Assembly (NCBI RefSeq): GCF_042100115.1
Contig: NC_091274.1
Location: forward strand, 1,612,001-1,676,000
Length of the DNA stretch: 64,000 nucleotides
Direction of reading: 5' to 3'
Source: Alternaria dauci
Taxonomy: Eukaryota > Ascomycota > Dothideomycetes > Pleosporales > Pleosporaceae
Position numbers and translations under genes: made by a program. Positions 43,460 through 55,534 of the stretch are shown piece by piece. Within the stretch, counting starts at the first letter, position 1. The number at the start of each line of letters is the position of its first letter. Below the pieces are notes generated by a model. It ran no database searches, was not told where the DNA came from, and saw only the letters and a list, made by a program, of their open reading frames with translations.

Positions 43460-45014
43460 ATGGCAGACAAACTGGGACACCTGGCTTGGAGTGGCTTCAA
43501 GCTCACATTTGGACTGGTCAGCCTCGCTGGAGCATGGACCATGGCGGTAGTCAAGAACGGTGCTCTTTGGGCAAAGGACACTGAAGAAGAGAAGCGGGAG
43601 TTGGCTGCTGCACAAGAGAGGGTTTGGAGTCTCGATCGAGAGCCTCTACCAGGCTTCAAGCATTCGTTCTTCAAGACCAGCACCGGTGCGAGTCTGCACT
43701 ATGTCATCAACCAAGGCGCTGAATCATCAATGGCAAAGAACGTTGCTGTCTTCATACATGGTGTGTAGTTCTTAGGCAGAGTCGTCCAGGCCCTCCAACT
43801 CCAAGAACACTACGGCTAATCCCGACCAGGCTTTCCCGACTCCTTCCTCGTCTGGCGATACCTCCTCCAATCCGCGTCTCTACAAAAGGACACCATCCTG
43901 ATAGCCGTCGATCTTCCTGGTTACGGCGGCTCCGACAGTCTGCCCGCGTACGGCCCGAACGAAGTACTCGAAGCGCTGAGCGAGTTCATTGTCGGCATCA
44001 GAGAACAGTTTCTGCAGCAAGGAAAAAAGACAGTCGTAGTAACACATGATTGGGGCGCCGTCATTGGCGCGCGACTGGCGTCCGAGGCACATGTGCTGGC
44101 AGACCACTGGATCATTACAGGCGGTATCATCCCTAGTCTACAACGTTCAAATGGGAAGAACAGGATATTGTTGGCGAAGCAGATGCTGAGGACATGGATG
44201 CGCTCGCCACTCAACTTTCGTCTGTTGAAAAACGGCTTGCATGCGCTACGCCCGGTGGCTGCGCAATTCCGGCGCTCTTTCTATATCTTTGTATTCCATC
44301 TACCCTGGCCTTTGAACAATGCATTCGCGACGTTCGGTAACTACTGGTTCTTGCGCGTTCTCCACAGCTTCAGTAAGGGTATCTCGAGCAAGAGCAAGGC
44401 TCCTGCTGTCTTGAATCCTAAAGAAGCGGCTGAAGCCATGGCGATTTCGACTGGTCCTGGGATCGCTCAGTTGGAGAAGTCGAACAGTAACAACGAACGG
44501 TATGGCGAGTCCGTTAAGAGGAGAGTAGGCGACCGTGGCATGTCCGAGAAGATTCGCATCTATCGGGAAAACCTCGTCTTTGGAAAGTGGGAGAAGTCGC
44601 TCGAAATTACCGCCGCTTTATACAACATCGCATCCGAAACTGCCTCTGCACAATCTCTATCCTCATCAGGCACCCTATCCAACATGGCACCCGAGGGTGC
44701 GCTAAAGGCCCCCTCGACGTTGATGATGGGACTCTATGAATCGGCATTTGACCAACGGCTCTCACTCGATAATGCTAGAGACTATGTAGTCAAAGGAAGT
44801 CAGGTGGTGATCGTCAAGGGAGCAGGTCATTGGTACGCGGAACCGAATCGGTCTGTTGGTACTATTTATGCTAACATTATATAGGCTACCGCTTGAACAT
44901 ACAGGGAGACGCGCGGTGGAAAAGACGTTACAGTGGGCGCTGCACAATGGCGCGGGAGGAGGAACGATACCCTTTGAGGCGATGAGCGATGTACGCATTT
45001 TGGAGGCTTTGTAA
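43460..45014 (+). CDS. Alpha/beta hydrolase, epoxide-hydrolase-like
   Basis: Exons are 43460-43760, 43830-44832 and 44885-45014, with introns of 69 and 52 bases; 477 residues. The start MADKLGHLAWSGFKLTFGL includes a hydrophobic segment at residues 10-30 that may anchor the protein to a membrane. The oxyanion motif FIHGFPDSFLVWR is restored across intron 1. The nucleophile elbow is VVVTHDWGAVIG, with Asp rather than Ser, as in epoxide hydrolases and dehalogenases. The catalytic His is in KGAGHWLPLE, restored across intron 2. The cap region is long (residues 180-370). Substrate is unknown. Confidence 0.86.
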
Positions 45015-45825
45015 GAGGCGACACATACGACTCGTATTACGGCTCTTCCATGCAACACTGTCATTGAATGGTCTCAAAAACCTTCTCTGTTTGTACAGTG
45101 CTTGCTAGGTCCTGTTTTGGAGCTTACCATAGCTTAGTTTGGCGCGTGTCATGGCCATAACTCAATGCTATACTAGATGGTGTCGGGAAACCTAGGTGAG
45201 GTCTAGCAGTGATAGCATATTCCTAGTTGTAGGTACTACAAACCTCAATTACTTTTCAAGTTCGTGAATGTCTCCACCAAAAAACAAAAATCAATGAAAT
45301 AGTGTGACGCCGGGGCTGTACAAGACGACTTTAGATCTGACGATGAAGGTCTTGAACCTGTCATCCCTTTGTCTTTTTAAGTAGCCTATGTGCTGACTAG
45401 ATCCGTGCAAGATCTCTTGGGCGTCATGCAAGGAATATCGATTGACATACGATCCACCTGTGATTGTTGTAACGAGATTTCAGATTAGATCCTGTAGATA
45501 GCAGCAAAGCCGAAGAATTGAATAACGAACGAGGGCTGGCGGAGATGTTTAGAAGTTCGCAGAATCATCGCACCCAGACAGCAGGAAAACGCGGCGATTA
45601 TCAAAGGCTTCATGAAGATACGACATTCAGAGACGAGCTGATATCTAGAGAAGCTCGGGACTCAACAGAGAGACTTCGTCAATGCTGACTACCATGCCAT
45701 TATAATTTCGCTCTACACCAGGAAACTGAGATTGGGGTGCACAGGATCCAAAAGCAATTACATGCACATGCCAGTGTACGCCAAACGCTAAATTAGTGCA
45801 AACACATGTCCCATATCGTAACCCT
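45015..45825. other. Intergenic region between convergent genes
   Basis: AT-richer 3' flanks of the hydrolase and the transcription factor gene. No gene or RNA recognised. Confidence 0.5.
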
Positions 45826-48648
45826 CTAAATGCCATCGGTCCCCTCCCTGCTAACCCCAAACATAGGTACAGCACTATCACTGATACCCTGTACCCGCTC
45901 ACTCACTCCACTTGCCTCCATGGCCCTTGGACTTCCCATCGCAGGCGTATTACTAGGCCATGCCCACAGCGCATCAAAGTCAATCTGCTCGTCCTGCCCA
46001 CTCTCTTCCGAGTTCAAACTCGGAACACGCGTTGCTTCCAGAGCAGAGAGATCAAGCATTGCTGATAGCGAAGGTGGCTTCGCAGTCGATATGAATGGAG
46101 GTGTGGCCATATCTATTGGTGGCGGTTCCTGGATAGGTGATAGATGAACACTAAAGTCTTCTCTTGCGGTAACGGGTGTATGCTGTACGTTGGATTGATG
46201 TTGATTTAGGTCAAGGTGATGATGATGCTCAGGTACTTGGTACGTGGGTATCGGTTCGTTGAGTGGCGCTGTCTGCATTCCAGGGTAAATGTGCACGGGG
46301 ACTTGATGGAGCCGTGGTGTCGCCTCCACCGGGTTCGTCGAATGCCCTATATCGGTCGCCTGGGGAGCGGCGTTTCGTTGTTGCTGCGGCATCTGCACCC
46401 CGTAGAGCTGTGATGCAATGCTTGGCAACGTCGAGTTGCTTGTCTGATCGTGTCGTCTACGTAGTCGCTGCTGCGCGACGACGTCTCGGAAAGTACTAAG
46501 AATATAAACAAGACGGCTGGCCTGTTGATCACTCTCAGCACAGTAACTCATGACGTTTATAGCGTTTACGACGCAGTTGTCCGTCAGTTCGATTTGGTAG
46601 AGACCGGCAAAGTCGCTCGCGAGGATCACGAGGGTGGCTGCGAAAAGGAAATAAATGACAGCTGGGTTGCGCCGGGATAAGTAGCCAGCTTCGTGAGCGT
46701 TCTCTACCAGCAAAATGGTGTGTACAGAGGCAATGACACACGCTTCGCTGAACCTCTCCATGCGGTGGAAGGGTCTCGGCCCCCTTGAACTAGACTGTTC
46801 GACGTGTCTTTGAGTCTCTTTGTTGAGTATATATAGCAAGAAGGGTCGGGTAAGGAGGATGATCGAATGGCAGTAAAACAGGTTGGTGTGCAAGATAGCC
46901 ACACCTTGACTGGGCGAAGCAGTCGCCGCCTGTCGCCATTGCAAGATAGGCGTCAGTAGCCGCGGCCAAGTCTTGCATATGTCCGAAATCTCTTGTGCAA
47001 GGCGAGTGCTAATCTTGCGCTGCTGGTAAACCTTCCGCAAGATGAAACCAATCACTCTACAGCTCCGTACGGTGGCCTCTAATGCCCGAGGACCAGTCTC
47101 GTTGAAGTCGTATACAGTCTTTGGACTGAAGCTCCAATTCTGGTCGCGAATACAGTCTGGCGGCCGCAGGGTGTCTCCTGAACAGTCATCCTCCGATATA
47201 GCGGTTGGGCGACCCAGAGAGCAGGATAGCAATCGATCCATGACGAAGATAGACCGCCAAAGGTCCTTCCGCTGAGTTTGTTCTTCTGGACTAAAGATGA
47301 CCATAGTCTCTTCTCTGTGGAGACCAAGTGCAAGCGCAGATCGTGCGGCCATGCCAAGCAATGCAAAAGCAGTGTTTCGCTTGGTTTTGGCCAACATGTA
47401 ATAGGACATGAGTAGGAGTGCTTGAACAGACCAGAAGTCCTGATCTTCCAGGCCGGTCATTGGATCGTTCATGTTCTTAGCATTGAGGTAGAACGCTTCG
47501 GCTCTATCGAGGTGCTCGCTTCGAAGCTTGTCGATGATCAGCGCTTCAGGGCTTCCTGAAAGTGGTGTAGCCATTGTCAATCCAATGGCGAAGACTAGAT
47601 TGAGCAGGCATAACCAGGAGGCGTCCACTGATAGCGGATCGGAATAGCAATGGTCTAATTTCTGGAGAAAGTGGCCACGTTCGAATACCTGTAACAAGCC
47701 ATGCGTATTGATGAAGAAGGCATCTACGAGGACGCGAGCTGTTTGCTCGTCTGGGAGGAGACTTGTGTGTCGGTACCCCAGTGGGAGCGAATATTGGCCT
47801 TCGACTATCTTGTGTCTTCGAGGGTCAGTCGTGAATGGTGATGGACCGGCTACCGTTTCGACCATCATGCGGAGGAGCTGAAGAAAGGACAAGGTAGCTG
47901 CATCGCCTATGTATATCACTCGACCGGTTGGGTCTTGTAGCATACGGCTCTGGCTCGGGAACTCGGCCACATCGTCCGCGCTATCCTGACGTGCAGTAAC
48001 GTTCGCGGAATTAGGTCTTTCGCGTGCATTCTCAAGATTGACAGTTAGACGATCAATCGAGATACTCGTGTGCTCAATGCTCGGTCTGGGGCCTGGCGAC
48101 TTGAATGGTGTTTCTTGCTTCACACTGAGTGTGCGTATCAAGGGATTTGGACGAGTACCGGAAGACGTCCGGTTATAAGACAATGGCGTGGTTGCCTGCG
48201 TATGCTCATTGTTGGGTGTGTCCGCAGCTGAGTATTCGTTCAGGCTATGAAAGCAATTAGCGATTGCATTTGAGACAGAGTAGTAAGGCTGACTGGGGAC
48301 GTAGTGATGAAGGAATGGGTGTCAACGTTATACGATTCCACAAACGCAATGATGCAGTAGAATGTAAAGTACTTACGACTTATTGTCATTCTCATTGCTA
48401 TCCTCAATTGTGCGTCTTTTTGCGGGTGGACCATCCTGATTCGGGGAATTAGGATCCCGATCCGCATATGTGCATGTAAATTTGCGCTTATCGCACGTGT
48501 TACATGGGCATAAGCCGTTGCACTTTGTTACGTTAGTCTTGGTGTACCATGCAGAGCACGTGATTGCACGTGCCCGTGAGTCATATGCGAAGGAGCCGGA
48601 TTTGATCTGATCTACAGATGATATCCGCGATTGGAAAGCGATGCGTGA
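45826..48648 (-). CDS. Fungal-specific transcription factor with atypical Zn2Cys6 region (5' end incomplete)
   Basis: Exons 48648-48377 and 48244-45826 join over a 132-base intron (GTAAGT donor, TTCATAG acceptor); at least 896 residues. The first listed exon begins at a likely acceptor (CTCTGTAG) with no in-frame ATG, so another upstream exon is needed. It contains RARAITCSAW and then KCNGLCPCNTCDKRKFTCTY. This is a Zn2Cys6 cluster in which cysteines 1, 3, 4, 5 and 6 are present, but the second is replaced by Trp and the loop before cysteine 3 is two residues longer than normal. The second exon holds the middle homology region (fungal_trans, MHR), for example DASWLCLLNLVFAIGL and MAARSALALGLHREE, then a polar Pro/Gln-rich C-terminus with an acidic end. 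A regulator whose DNA binding may be altered. Confidence 0.85.
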
Positions 48649-49663
48649 CTACAGAGTTGGTTGTGCTGTTGAATAGAAGTATGGGGTTGTGGAGCTAGCC
48701 GAAAGCCTCCCGCAGTGCTCTAAGCAGGCAGCGGAGCTTGATCGGTGTACACGACAACCTCAGTATGCTAGCGCGGTACCGTGCAAGAGTAGAGAGTTGC
48801 AGGTCGTGAACGCTGACAGGGATTGGTGTCAAGGGTGTTCGTAGCCGAGTGCACATAGGCCTATGGTGCAGCAATTGACAGGTCTGAGAGCTTGACTTGC
48901 CTTTTGTTTTCTTCTCTTGCAACTTTCGCACGCTTGTGCTGTACGCTGTCGTTGGTCTTCGGCGCGTCGTATTAGCCGTGTGTTTCGCCGGTACGAGCGC
49001 AGACGTACCTGGTGGGACCTTCGGTCGCGTCATTACTGTATGAAGCTCACGGCAGTTCCTAGGTAGCAATCGCTATCACGTGCGAATTCGGATGGGCAAT
49101 GCCTGGGAGTACATTGCCGACGCGACGGATGGATGAGCTAGTGGGAAGATGCACTCGCGGCAACGAAGAGAGCGAGTCACGGAAGTTCCATAACACTACG
49201 GGAAAACAGTCCGGAAAAGCGCACCGTGCAGCATTTGCTGGTTGGCTTGATGAGAAGATGACGGTTGCAGTATGATTGAGATGTCTGGCTGATGAAAACG
49301 GGGGGTGATTGCTTCGCGGTTGTCGCGAGACCGCAGAGCTTGGGCGGACACTGGTCCGAAAATCGAGTAGCGCTGGAGGTCTGCCGATCATCACGAAATC
49401 GGCACCTACACGCCCCAGTCCAGCCCGCCCTTTAGACTCAACCCGTTGACATGCAGGACATCTGCTAGCCGACGCTGATTGCGATTGCCACGATCGCGAG
49501 CGGTCACCATGCTCAATATGCCGCTAATCAACTTTTCAACGGCGAAGCCGTCACCAAGCAGCAGTCCCCTCGGCCCGTCTTTGGAAGGGCAGCCAGTCCT
49601 TGTCCTAAAAACCCCCTTCTCTGCCATTTCGTCCCACCTGGTCTCATCTTTACATCCTTCAAC
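48649..49663. other. Divergent intergenic region holding the unresolved first exon of the transcription factor
   Basis: The missing 5' exon of the Zn2Cys6 gene should lie here on the minus strand, ending in phase 0; I could not fix it. The right part is the promoter of the CoA-transferase gene. Minus-strand frames at 48695-49069 and 49059-49394 are open but have no domain. Confidence 0.4.
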
Positions 49664-51440
49664 ATGGCTCCGTACCTGGGAACCGATAGTCATCAGCACC
49701 AATGCACCACACAAGCCAACACCTTGTTAGCAGGCACCACATCAGCTTTAGAACAGTTGATTTCCAAGGCGAGACACAACCTGCCCGAAGAGTCGCTGCC
49801 TCATATTGCCAACGTCAAATTTTCGACTGCCAATACAGGAAGCCCCTACTTTCCCAGTCCACTGAAACAAACGGAGGCCATCTCAGCTCTCAAGGCGGTT
49901 GAGGCAGGAGTTGCGTCTGCTATAGCTGATTTGCAACATGCCCAGAGACCACGCAACATTACCGTGGATCTTGAAAGAGCAACCGCTTTCTTGTTCTCGA
50001 CATACTTAGCCACTGTAGGGGGGTTTGATAAGTCGAATCCGAAAGCGAAGAACTTGCTCAAAGGTTCGACTGGCTGCTTGAACATGGCAATGGTCGTTAC
50101 TGACCAAGACAGATACCGACCTCTTACAAGCGCAATCTATTCTTTACCGCAGATTGTCCGCGAACCTCTACCAGACGAAAAACCCAGGAGAATACTTTCA
50201 TCTTCATGGCTCTCTTGAAGCAACCAAAGCACTTAACATGATTGGTCTGGAAGGATCACGGCCCGATTTGACAGACTACCACGAGTGCATCAAGGTTATC
50301 GAGGACCATGTCAGAAAATATACTGCCGAACAGCTCGAAGAGATGAACTCAAAGATCAAACAAGCAGGTGTAACTTGCCTGAAATGGGAGGATTTTCAAA
50401 ACACCCAGCACGGACAGGTTCTTCTTCAACAACCACCTTGGAAGGTAGAAACTCTCGAGACTGAAACTCCCGTGGCTCCTTTTCCCTTCCAGTCGTCATG
50501 TGCGCCTAAACCACAGATCCTTGCCGGCATCCGCGTCCTCGAACTTTGTCGCATCATTGCGGGCCCAGCAATGGGTCGTGGTCTGGCCGAATACGGCGCT
50601 GAAGTCATCAAAGTCACATCGCCGAACCTCTCCGACGTGCCTTTCTTCCAAGTCGACGCAAACATTGGCAAACACACCACCGACCTGAATCTAAAAGAGG
50701 CAACAGACCGAGCTATCTTCGAGGAGCTTCTACAGTCTGCCGATGTGATTTTGGATGGATACCGGCCCGGTAGCCTGGATCGTCTCGGATATGGACCCCA
50801 ACAGCTCCTCCACCTTGCCAAGAAGCGCGGTAAGGGCTTCGTCTATGTTGCCGAAAACTGCTTTGGACATACTGGGCCATGGTCATCGCGGCCGGGTTGG
50901 CAGCAAATTGCAGACTGCGTGACTGGTGTAGCCTGGGCTCAGGGTCAAGCGATGGGACTGAATGAGCCTGTCGTCCCACCCTTTCCTATGAGCGACTATG
51001 GTACAGGCTGCATGGGCACCATCGCTGCGCTCGTCGGGCTACACAAAAGAGCGAAGGCCGGCGGGAGTTATCTAGGCACCACGTCGTTATGCCAGTACGA
51101 TATATATTTACTTCAACTCGGACTTTATGACGAACGTATAATGGCAGAGCTGAGGAAGGAACACAACCAGGAGTTCTTTGAGTTGCGACATCACGATTCA
51201 GTAGATGAGGTTGGAAAGAGAGCACTGAAGACCATGAGACGAACACATCCAGAACTGTTCGAGGAACGACATATGCAGGAGTGCTTCAGTAAAGGATTTA
51301 ATGCGAATGTTAGGACCATCCGGCCAGTTGTCGATATCGAAGGTTACTGGAACGGATTCTTGCGTAGCTCCCGCCCCAACGGTTTCGACAAACCTACTTG
51401 GGAGGATTGGGAGATCGACGAAACTTTATTGCAGGGTTGA
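49664..51440 (+). CDS. Family III CoA-transferase (CaiB/BaiF type)
   Basis: Exons 49664-50063 and 50113-51440 join over a 49-base intron (GTTCGA donor, AAGACAG acceptor); 575 residues. The second half carries the family III fold: LAGIRVLELCRIIAGPAMGRGLAEYGAEVIKV, then GKHTTDLNLKE, ADVILDGYRPGSLDRLG and a CFGHTGPWSSRPGWQQIADC segment. The first 200 residues (ITVDLERATAFLFSTYL, then YQTKNPGEYFHLHGSLEATK) resemble the C-terminal part of the same fold, so the protein looks like a rearranged or double-domain member, a form common in fungi. It probably transfers CoA between carboxylic acids or racemises acyl-CoA; substrate unknown. No peroxisomal targeting tripeptide is seen at the end. Confidence 0.88.
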
Positions 51441-53797
51441 TGTGGCTCAGCCGTTGCTGCATCGCCAAAGCCTTTTCATCCTGTCGTACAGTTTTACATG
51501 CCCAAGTTAGCGGCATTGTATTCATAAAATGCGCACGTCTGTTGTATTCTCCATACGCTGACTACTGTACTGATTCGCAATACAATTTCGAAAAGCACTA
51601 GTTCACGATCTGGACTACCCAAGATCGTGCCTCGGCATAGTATTTACTGTGTGCCCCACATTGCCCCACAAAATCGTCAGTCTTTCCGTTACGTACTGGT
51701 GCAGCTTCCGACATGCCACTACACGGTGCAAGCTTACTCCAAATGTACTTGGTGCTTACAGTACCACTCGGTGAATAGGACGTCGCTACGTGTACTATCT
51801 TGTCGCTTCGCGCGCCACGTCCAAAGTAGGAAAATCCGCCGCGGAAGAATTACACGCTGGGTACGCGTCCCGTTGCAAAACTAGGTCAATCGCAGTCGCC
51901 CAATATCCGAAAGGGCCGTTGAACCTGGAAACAAAGCCGTAGCACATGTGAAGACAATTTACAACGGGTTTTCGAAGCATCACCTCGGTGAATCATCCAG
52001 CTCGTTGGTTGATGACACGTACGATAGGTGGAATAATCATGAGCCAGCTGAGGTAAATATGCGGATAACCTGTAGTCACTTCGGGCTTATTCTACGCCAG
52101 GAGTTGATCAAGACCAGTTGAATTTGCTTCTGGACCTCTCAGAAACATGTGTTCTGCTGAGTCGACGATCCCGAGGCCCCTTTGTCTCACCACCACATGT
52201 TGACTTTGCTGAAGCAATGCAATGTTGGTCAGAACCCCATACTAGATCATAGTTACACGAATGCCTCTGAATTCAGCGGCGCCTTCACTAGCATCAATTA
52301 CGCTATTGCAGAGTCGAATCGAATCGTGGAGACCTTGCATTCTTATCTGTGATGACAGTGGCCGTCAATGCCACCTGCATGCTTTTGACGTGGACACCGT
52401 ACGCATTGATGACCCACGGGACAAGGTCCGGCCGCTGGGCTATCTGTCCATCTAGACACCAGCCTATGTAAACAGTCGACTTTATCGACTTTTGTTGCAT
52501 CAGTAAGCCTAGAGAGACGTGACGCGATAAGGACGACGATATTTGGGACGGACAGCACTGTCATTTACGCTTGCTGACCATCACAGGGGCTTTGTACTGA
52601 ATGTGCCATGTTCAGACTCGAAAAAATAGCAGCGATAAAAGTGTTGCTATCATAGCAAAACTTTCCAACAAGCCATGACAGCCTAGTGTCGAAGATGTAG
52701 AAACTTATGTCACTATTTCTACTTTCGTGATCTTGATAGTATATAACACAAGCCATGAGGTTTGCATCTTTTCCTTTTACTCGAAATATCGTCCCTTTTC
52801 ATGCTGTTGAAGCGCAATGGCTCACAGTGGATCAGATGGTTAGGCTGAAGGATGAGCTACACTCACTGGTCTATGACTAGTACTTAGATTGGAGGTTACA
52901 TATGAAAACTGAGATCTATACCTCGCTCCTACTCACCTTGTTCGATGGTCGCACCGAGGCTCAAAGCCTGTTAACAATGGTTGCGCTTTTATTGGCTTTG
53001 GCTCATACTAACGTAGTCCCCATCAACAGGAGCATCCAGCGTGTGAGAGCTCTGGACGAGATCCTCTGCTGGGAGGATGGTGTTTGCATTAACGCGTGCT
53101 TGACTAGTCATTTTGGTATTGGGATGGTGATAAGAGGTTTAGAAGTTTCGATTGTTGTCTATCCTTCCTGTTCTTGGTTGTTCTGAGCAAGAACATTGTT
53201 TGGAAGCTTTCAAGAATGCCAGTCAGGGTTTCTGGTACGGTTTCTCCGTCTTTGATATGACAAATCTTCAAAGATATTTTGAAGTAATTGGAGGCCGTGA
53301 TTTGAAACTCTACGAATGCTTCATCAACCTAACACAGTACATGCAACTTCTCCTCCTCTATTCATGACTGATCGTCTCCCTACCTTCTCTTCTTCCTATT
53401 TCTGGCTCATTTCTCTCATGTTCATCATTTACTTTCTGGCACCCTGCGCCTAGCATCTACATTCTTTCTTCTTCTATATACTCTTGCCGTTTCTGTTGGT
53501 TCTCGCGCTTGCACGAAGCGTTTTGTACTTGCACCTTAATGTGTTCTTAATGCTGCACCACATCTGGTGAGCTCTGTCTTAATGACGCTACGCCCAGATC
53601 TGTTTTCGCATTTCTACATAACACACCTCGAATTTCCAAACAGCCTAGTACTTTCATTCATAGTTCTGAATAAATCGAAAAGCTCACGCGCAGCGCATGT
53701 GTGTCATGGTACACAGTGTCTTGGATGGCAACCAGTGCCAATCTCGATTACCTGTTGGGACAAGATTCAATACGCTCATCACACACCCAACCTCTGG
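51441..53797. other. Gene-poor 2.4 kb region
   Basis: Only short frames on both strands, with AT-richer sequence from about 52600. One weak candidate small protein is listed separately at 52977-53186. No repeat structure or transposon gene was recognised. Confidence 0.45.
52977..53186 (+). CDS. Weak candidate for a small secreted protein
   Basis: A 69-codon frame from ATG at 52977 opens with MVALLLALAHTNVVP, a short signal-like stretch, followed by a Cys group (ILCWEDGVCINACLTSHFG) reminiscent of small cysteine-rich secreted proteins, then YPSCSW. The frame lies in a larger open frame from 52902 and has no introns or family match. Equally likely to be chance. Confidence 0.2.
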   Translation: MVALLLALAHTNVVPINRSIQRVRALDEILCWEDGVCINACLTSHFGIGMVIRGLEVSIVVYPSCSWLF

Positions 53798-54766
53798 TTA
53801 CTGCGCCTGGTTCTCCACTTGACCGTTTGCAAGGCCCATCACACTCAACATCCAATCCCCGATTTCCTGACTCTCTTCCGGCTTCACCGGATAAAGATGG
53901 CCCTGCTCCCAGTGCCTAACCACACTCTTCCCCTCACCAACCTCGTACCACCCATCAATTAATCCTTGCCCTGCCCATATCCACTCGTCCTGCAAGCCCT
54001 GCACGTGAAAGGCCGGTAACTCAATCTTCTTCGCCAACAGCTCTTTCCGCTCTTCCGCACTCATCCCGGATGCTTCAAGCGCTGCTGTGACAGACGGCGG
54101 TATTAGAGGCGGGGGATACGAGCCACAGATGCTGATACCAAAAGCAAAGTTCAGATGGTCAAGCTCTGATACATCGGCTCCTGCGTCTGCAAGCGCGCGC
54201 CGCATCTGGCACCCCTTGAGAAGCCCAGCAACGACTTTGGTACCTTGAGAAAAGCCAATCAGACCAACTACCTTGCCGCCGCTGGAGTGGATACGCTGAA
54301 CGGTAGTACGGACGAGGTCTTCGACCTCAGCTGGCATGGCGTTGGTGGAGTTTCCAGTTTTCATGTCGGAGATGTTGACGGTGGATTGCATCCAGCGTTT
54401 GAAAGGGCCGCACCCTTCGAAAAATGGGAGGACACCTGGGCCAGCCTGAGAAGGAAATGGCGCTGGGTATTTTGGTCAGACTTTCAAATCGTCCAATGGG
54501 TAGATGTCCAAGAGGGTAATCGTAGTGATGTGGTGTTGAGGGAAAGAGGTCGCGAGTAGTTCGGTGTGCTTACCTTCTAGACTTTCGACTTCGAAATGTC
54601 CTTTGATCACCCTCATCAACCTTGCTAACTGGACTGTATGCACCGTCGCGTTACTTCCTGAGCCATGGAAAGCCAGCAACGTAGGCTTCACATCGCCTTC
54701 CGACTCTGCGGTTCGTGGTGCTGTGCTCGGAGTCATGTATGTGCTATTTGGTGTTGGGACCGCCAT
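53798..54766 (-). CDS. FSH-family serine hydrolase
   Basis: Exons 54766-54574 and 54462-53798 join over a 111-base intron (GTAAGC donor, ACCCAG acceptor); 285 residues. The ATG at 54766 (MAVPTPNSTYMTPSTAP) is chosen over an upstream in-frame ATG because the conserved core starts soon after. The catalytic set is complete: LLAFHGSGSNA at the oxyanion site, nucleophile GLIGFSQGTK, Asp in FHVQGLQDEWIW and His in RHWEQGHLYP. The junction restores LEAPFPSQAGPGVLPFFEG, a typical FSH segment. Yeast FSH1-3 and fungal polyketide-cluster thioesterase-like hydrolases are relatives; no biosynthetic cluster genes are next to it here. Confidence 0.9.
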
Positions 54767-55534
54767 TGCAAAAAGGTACAATCTCAGATGTGATTCAAGA
54801 CCGTCTGGTTGGGAGTGTTCCTGAGGTTTGCTTAGGTATCGCGGGTATGTACTGGATTCCTCGCTGCAGGAAAGGAACACCCCGGGATTTGGTGCTGATT
54901 TTCCAGATGGTGGGGAACAGTGCTTGCTTCTTTTCGTACGTTGCCTACTTTTTACACCGCCAAATAGCCTTTATCCTCCTTTGACTAATCTCGGATAAGC
55001 GAATAAAGTCGTGCAATGTGTTGGCTGTTTTCTTCATAAGGACCGAATGGCCTGAGTCTTGTATCCGTGGAGGGATGTCCGCTTATCGGGCCGCAAAAGT
55101 CGTCATTCGCCAAGAACGTCTGTATCACTCGCTTTGTAAAGAATGGTCTATATTGATACCGCTGAGGTCATGGGGACAAGACATGTGAAAAAAGGAAAGG
55201 GGGGTTGGTAGGCCACGGCAAATTAGTCCATACAGAATGTCAAATCAAGACCGAGGACGCAGTTCGAGTGGGGCCAGTTGACGGAAGATGCGTCTCTAGA
55301 TTACGCATGCGTTCGCGCGACGAGGACCTTTTAAGCTAAGAGCGCCCCTTCGAACCATTCCGGTCAGTTTCTGGTCCTTTATTGTCATTACTACACGGCA
55401 TCCACCTTGATTTCTGTGCAGCCTCTATCGGTTCATCGCCCGCATTTGCGCCACACCTACTCGCTAAACGTACGCCTTAAAGAAGACCAAAGAGAGAAAG
55501 ACAAGACATCGACGCCTGGTAACCGTGTTGAAAC
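54767..55534. other. Intergenic region
   Basis: 768 bases between the starts of the FSH gene and the end of the DUF3074 gene, both on the minus strand. No gene recognised. Confidence 0.5.

Noticed and set aside
49059..49394. 111-codon minus-strand frame in the transcription factor/CoA-transferase gap
   Set aside because: Ser/Pro/Arg-rich low-complexity translation with no family resemblance and no fit to the transcription factor's missing exon.
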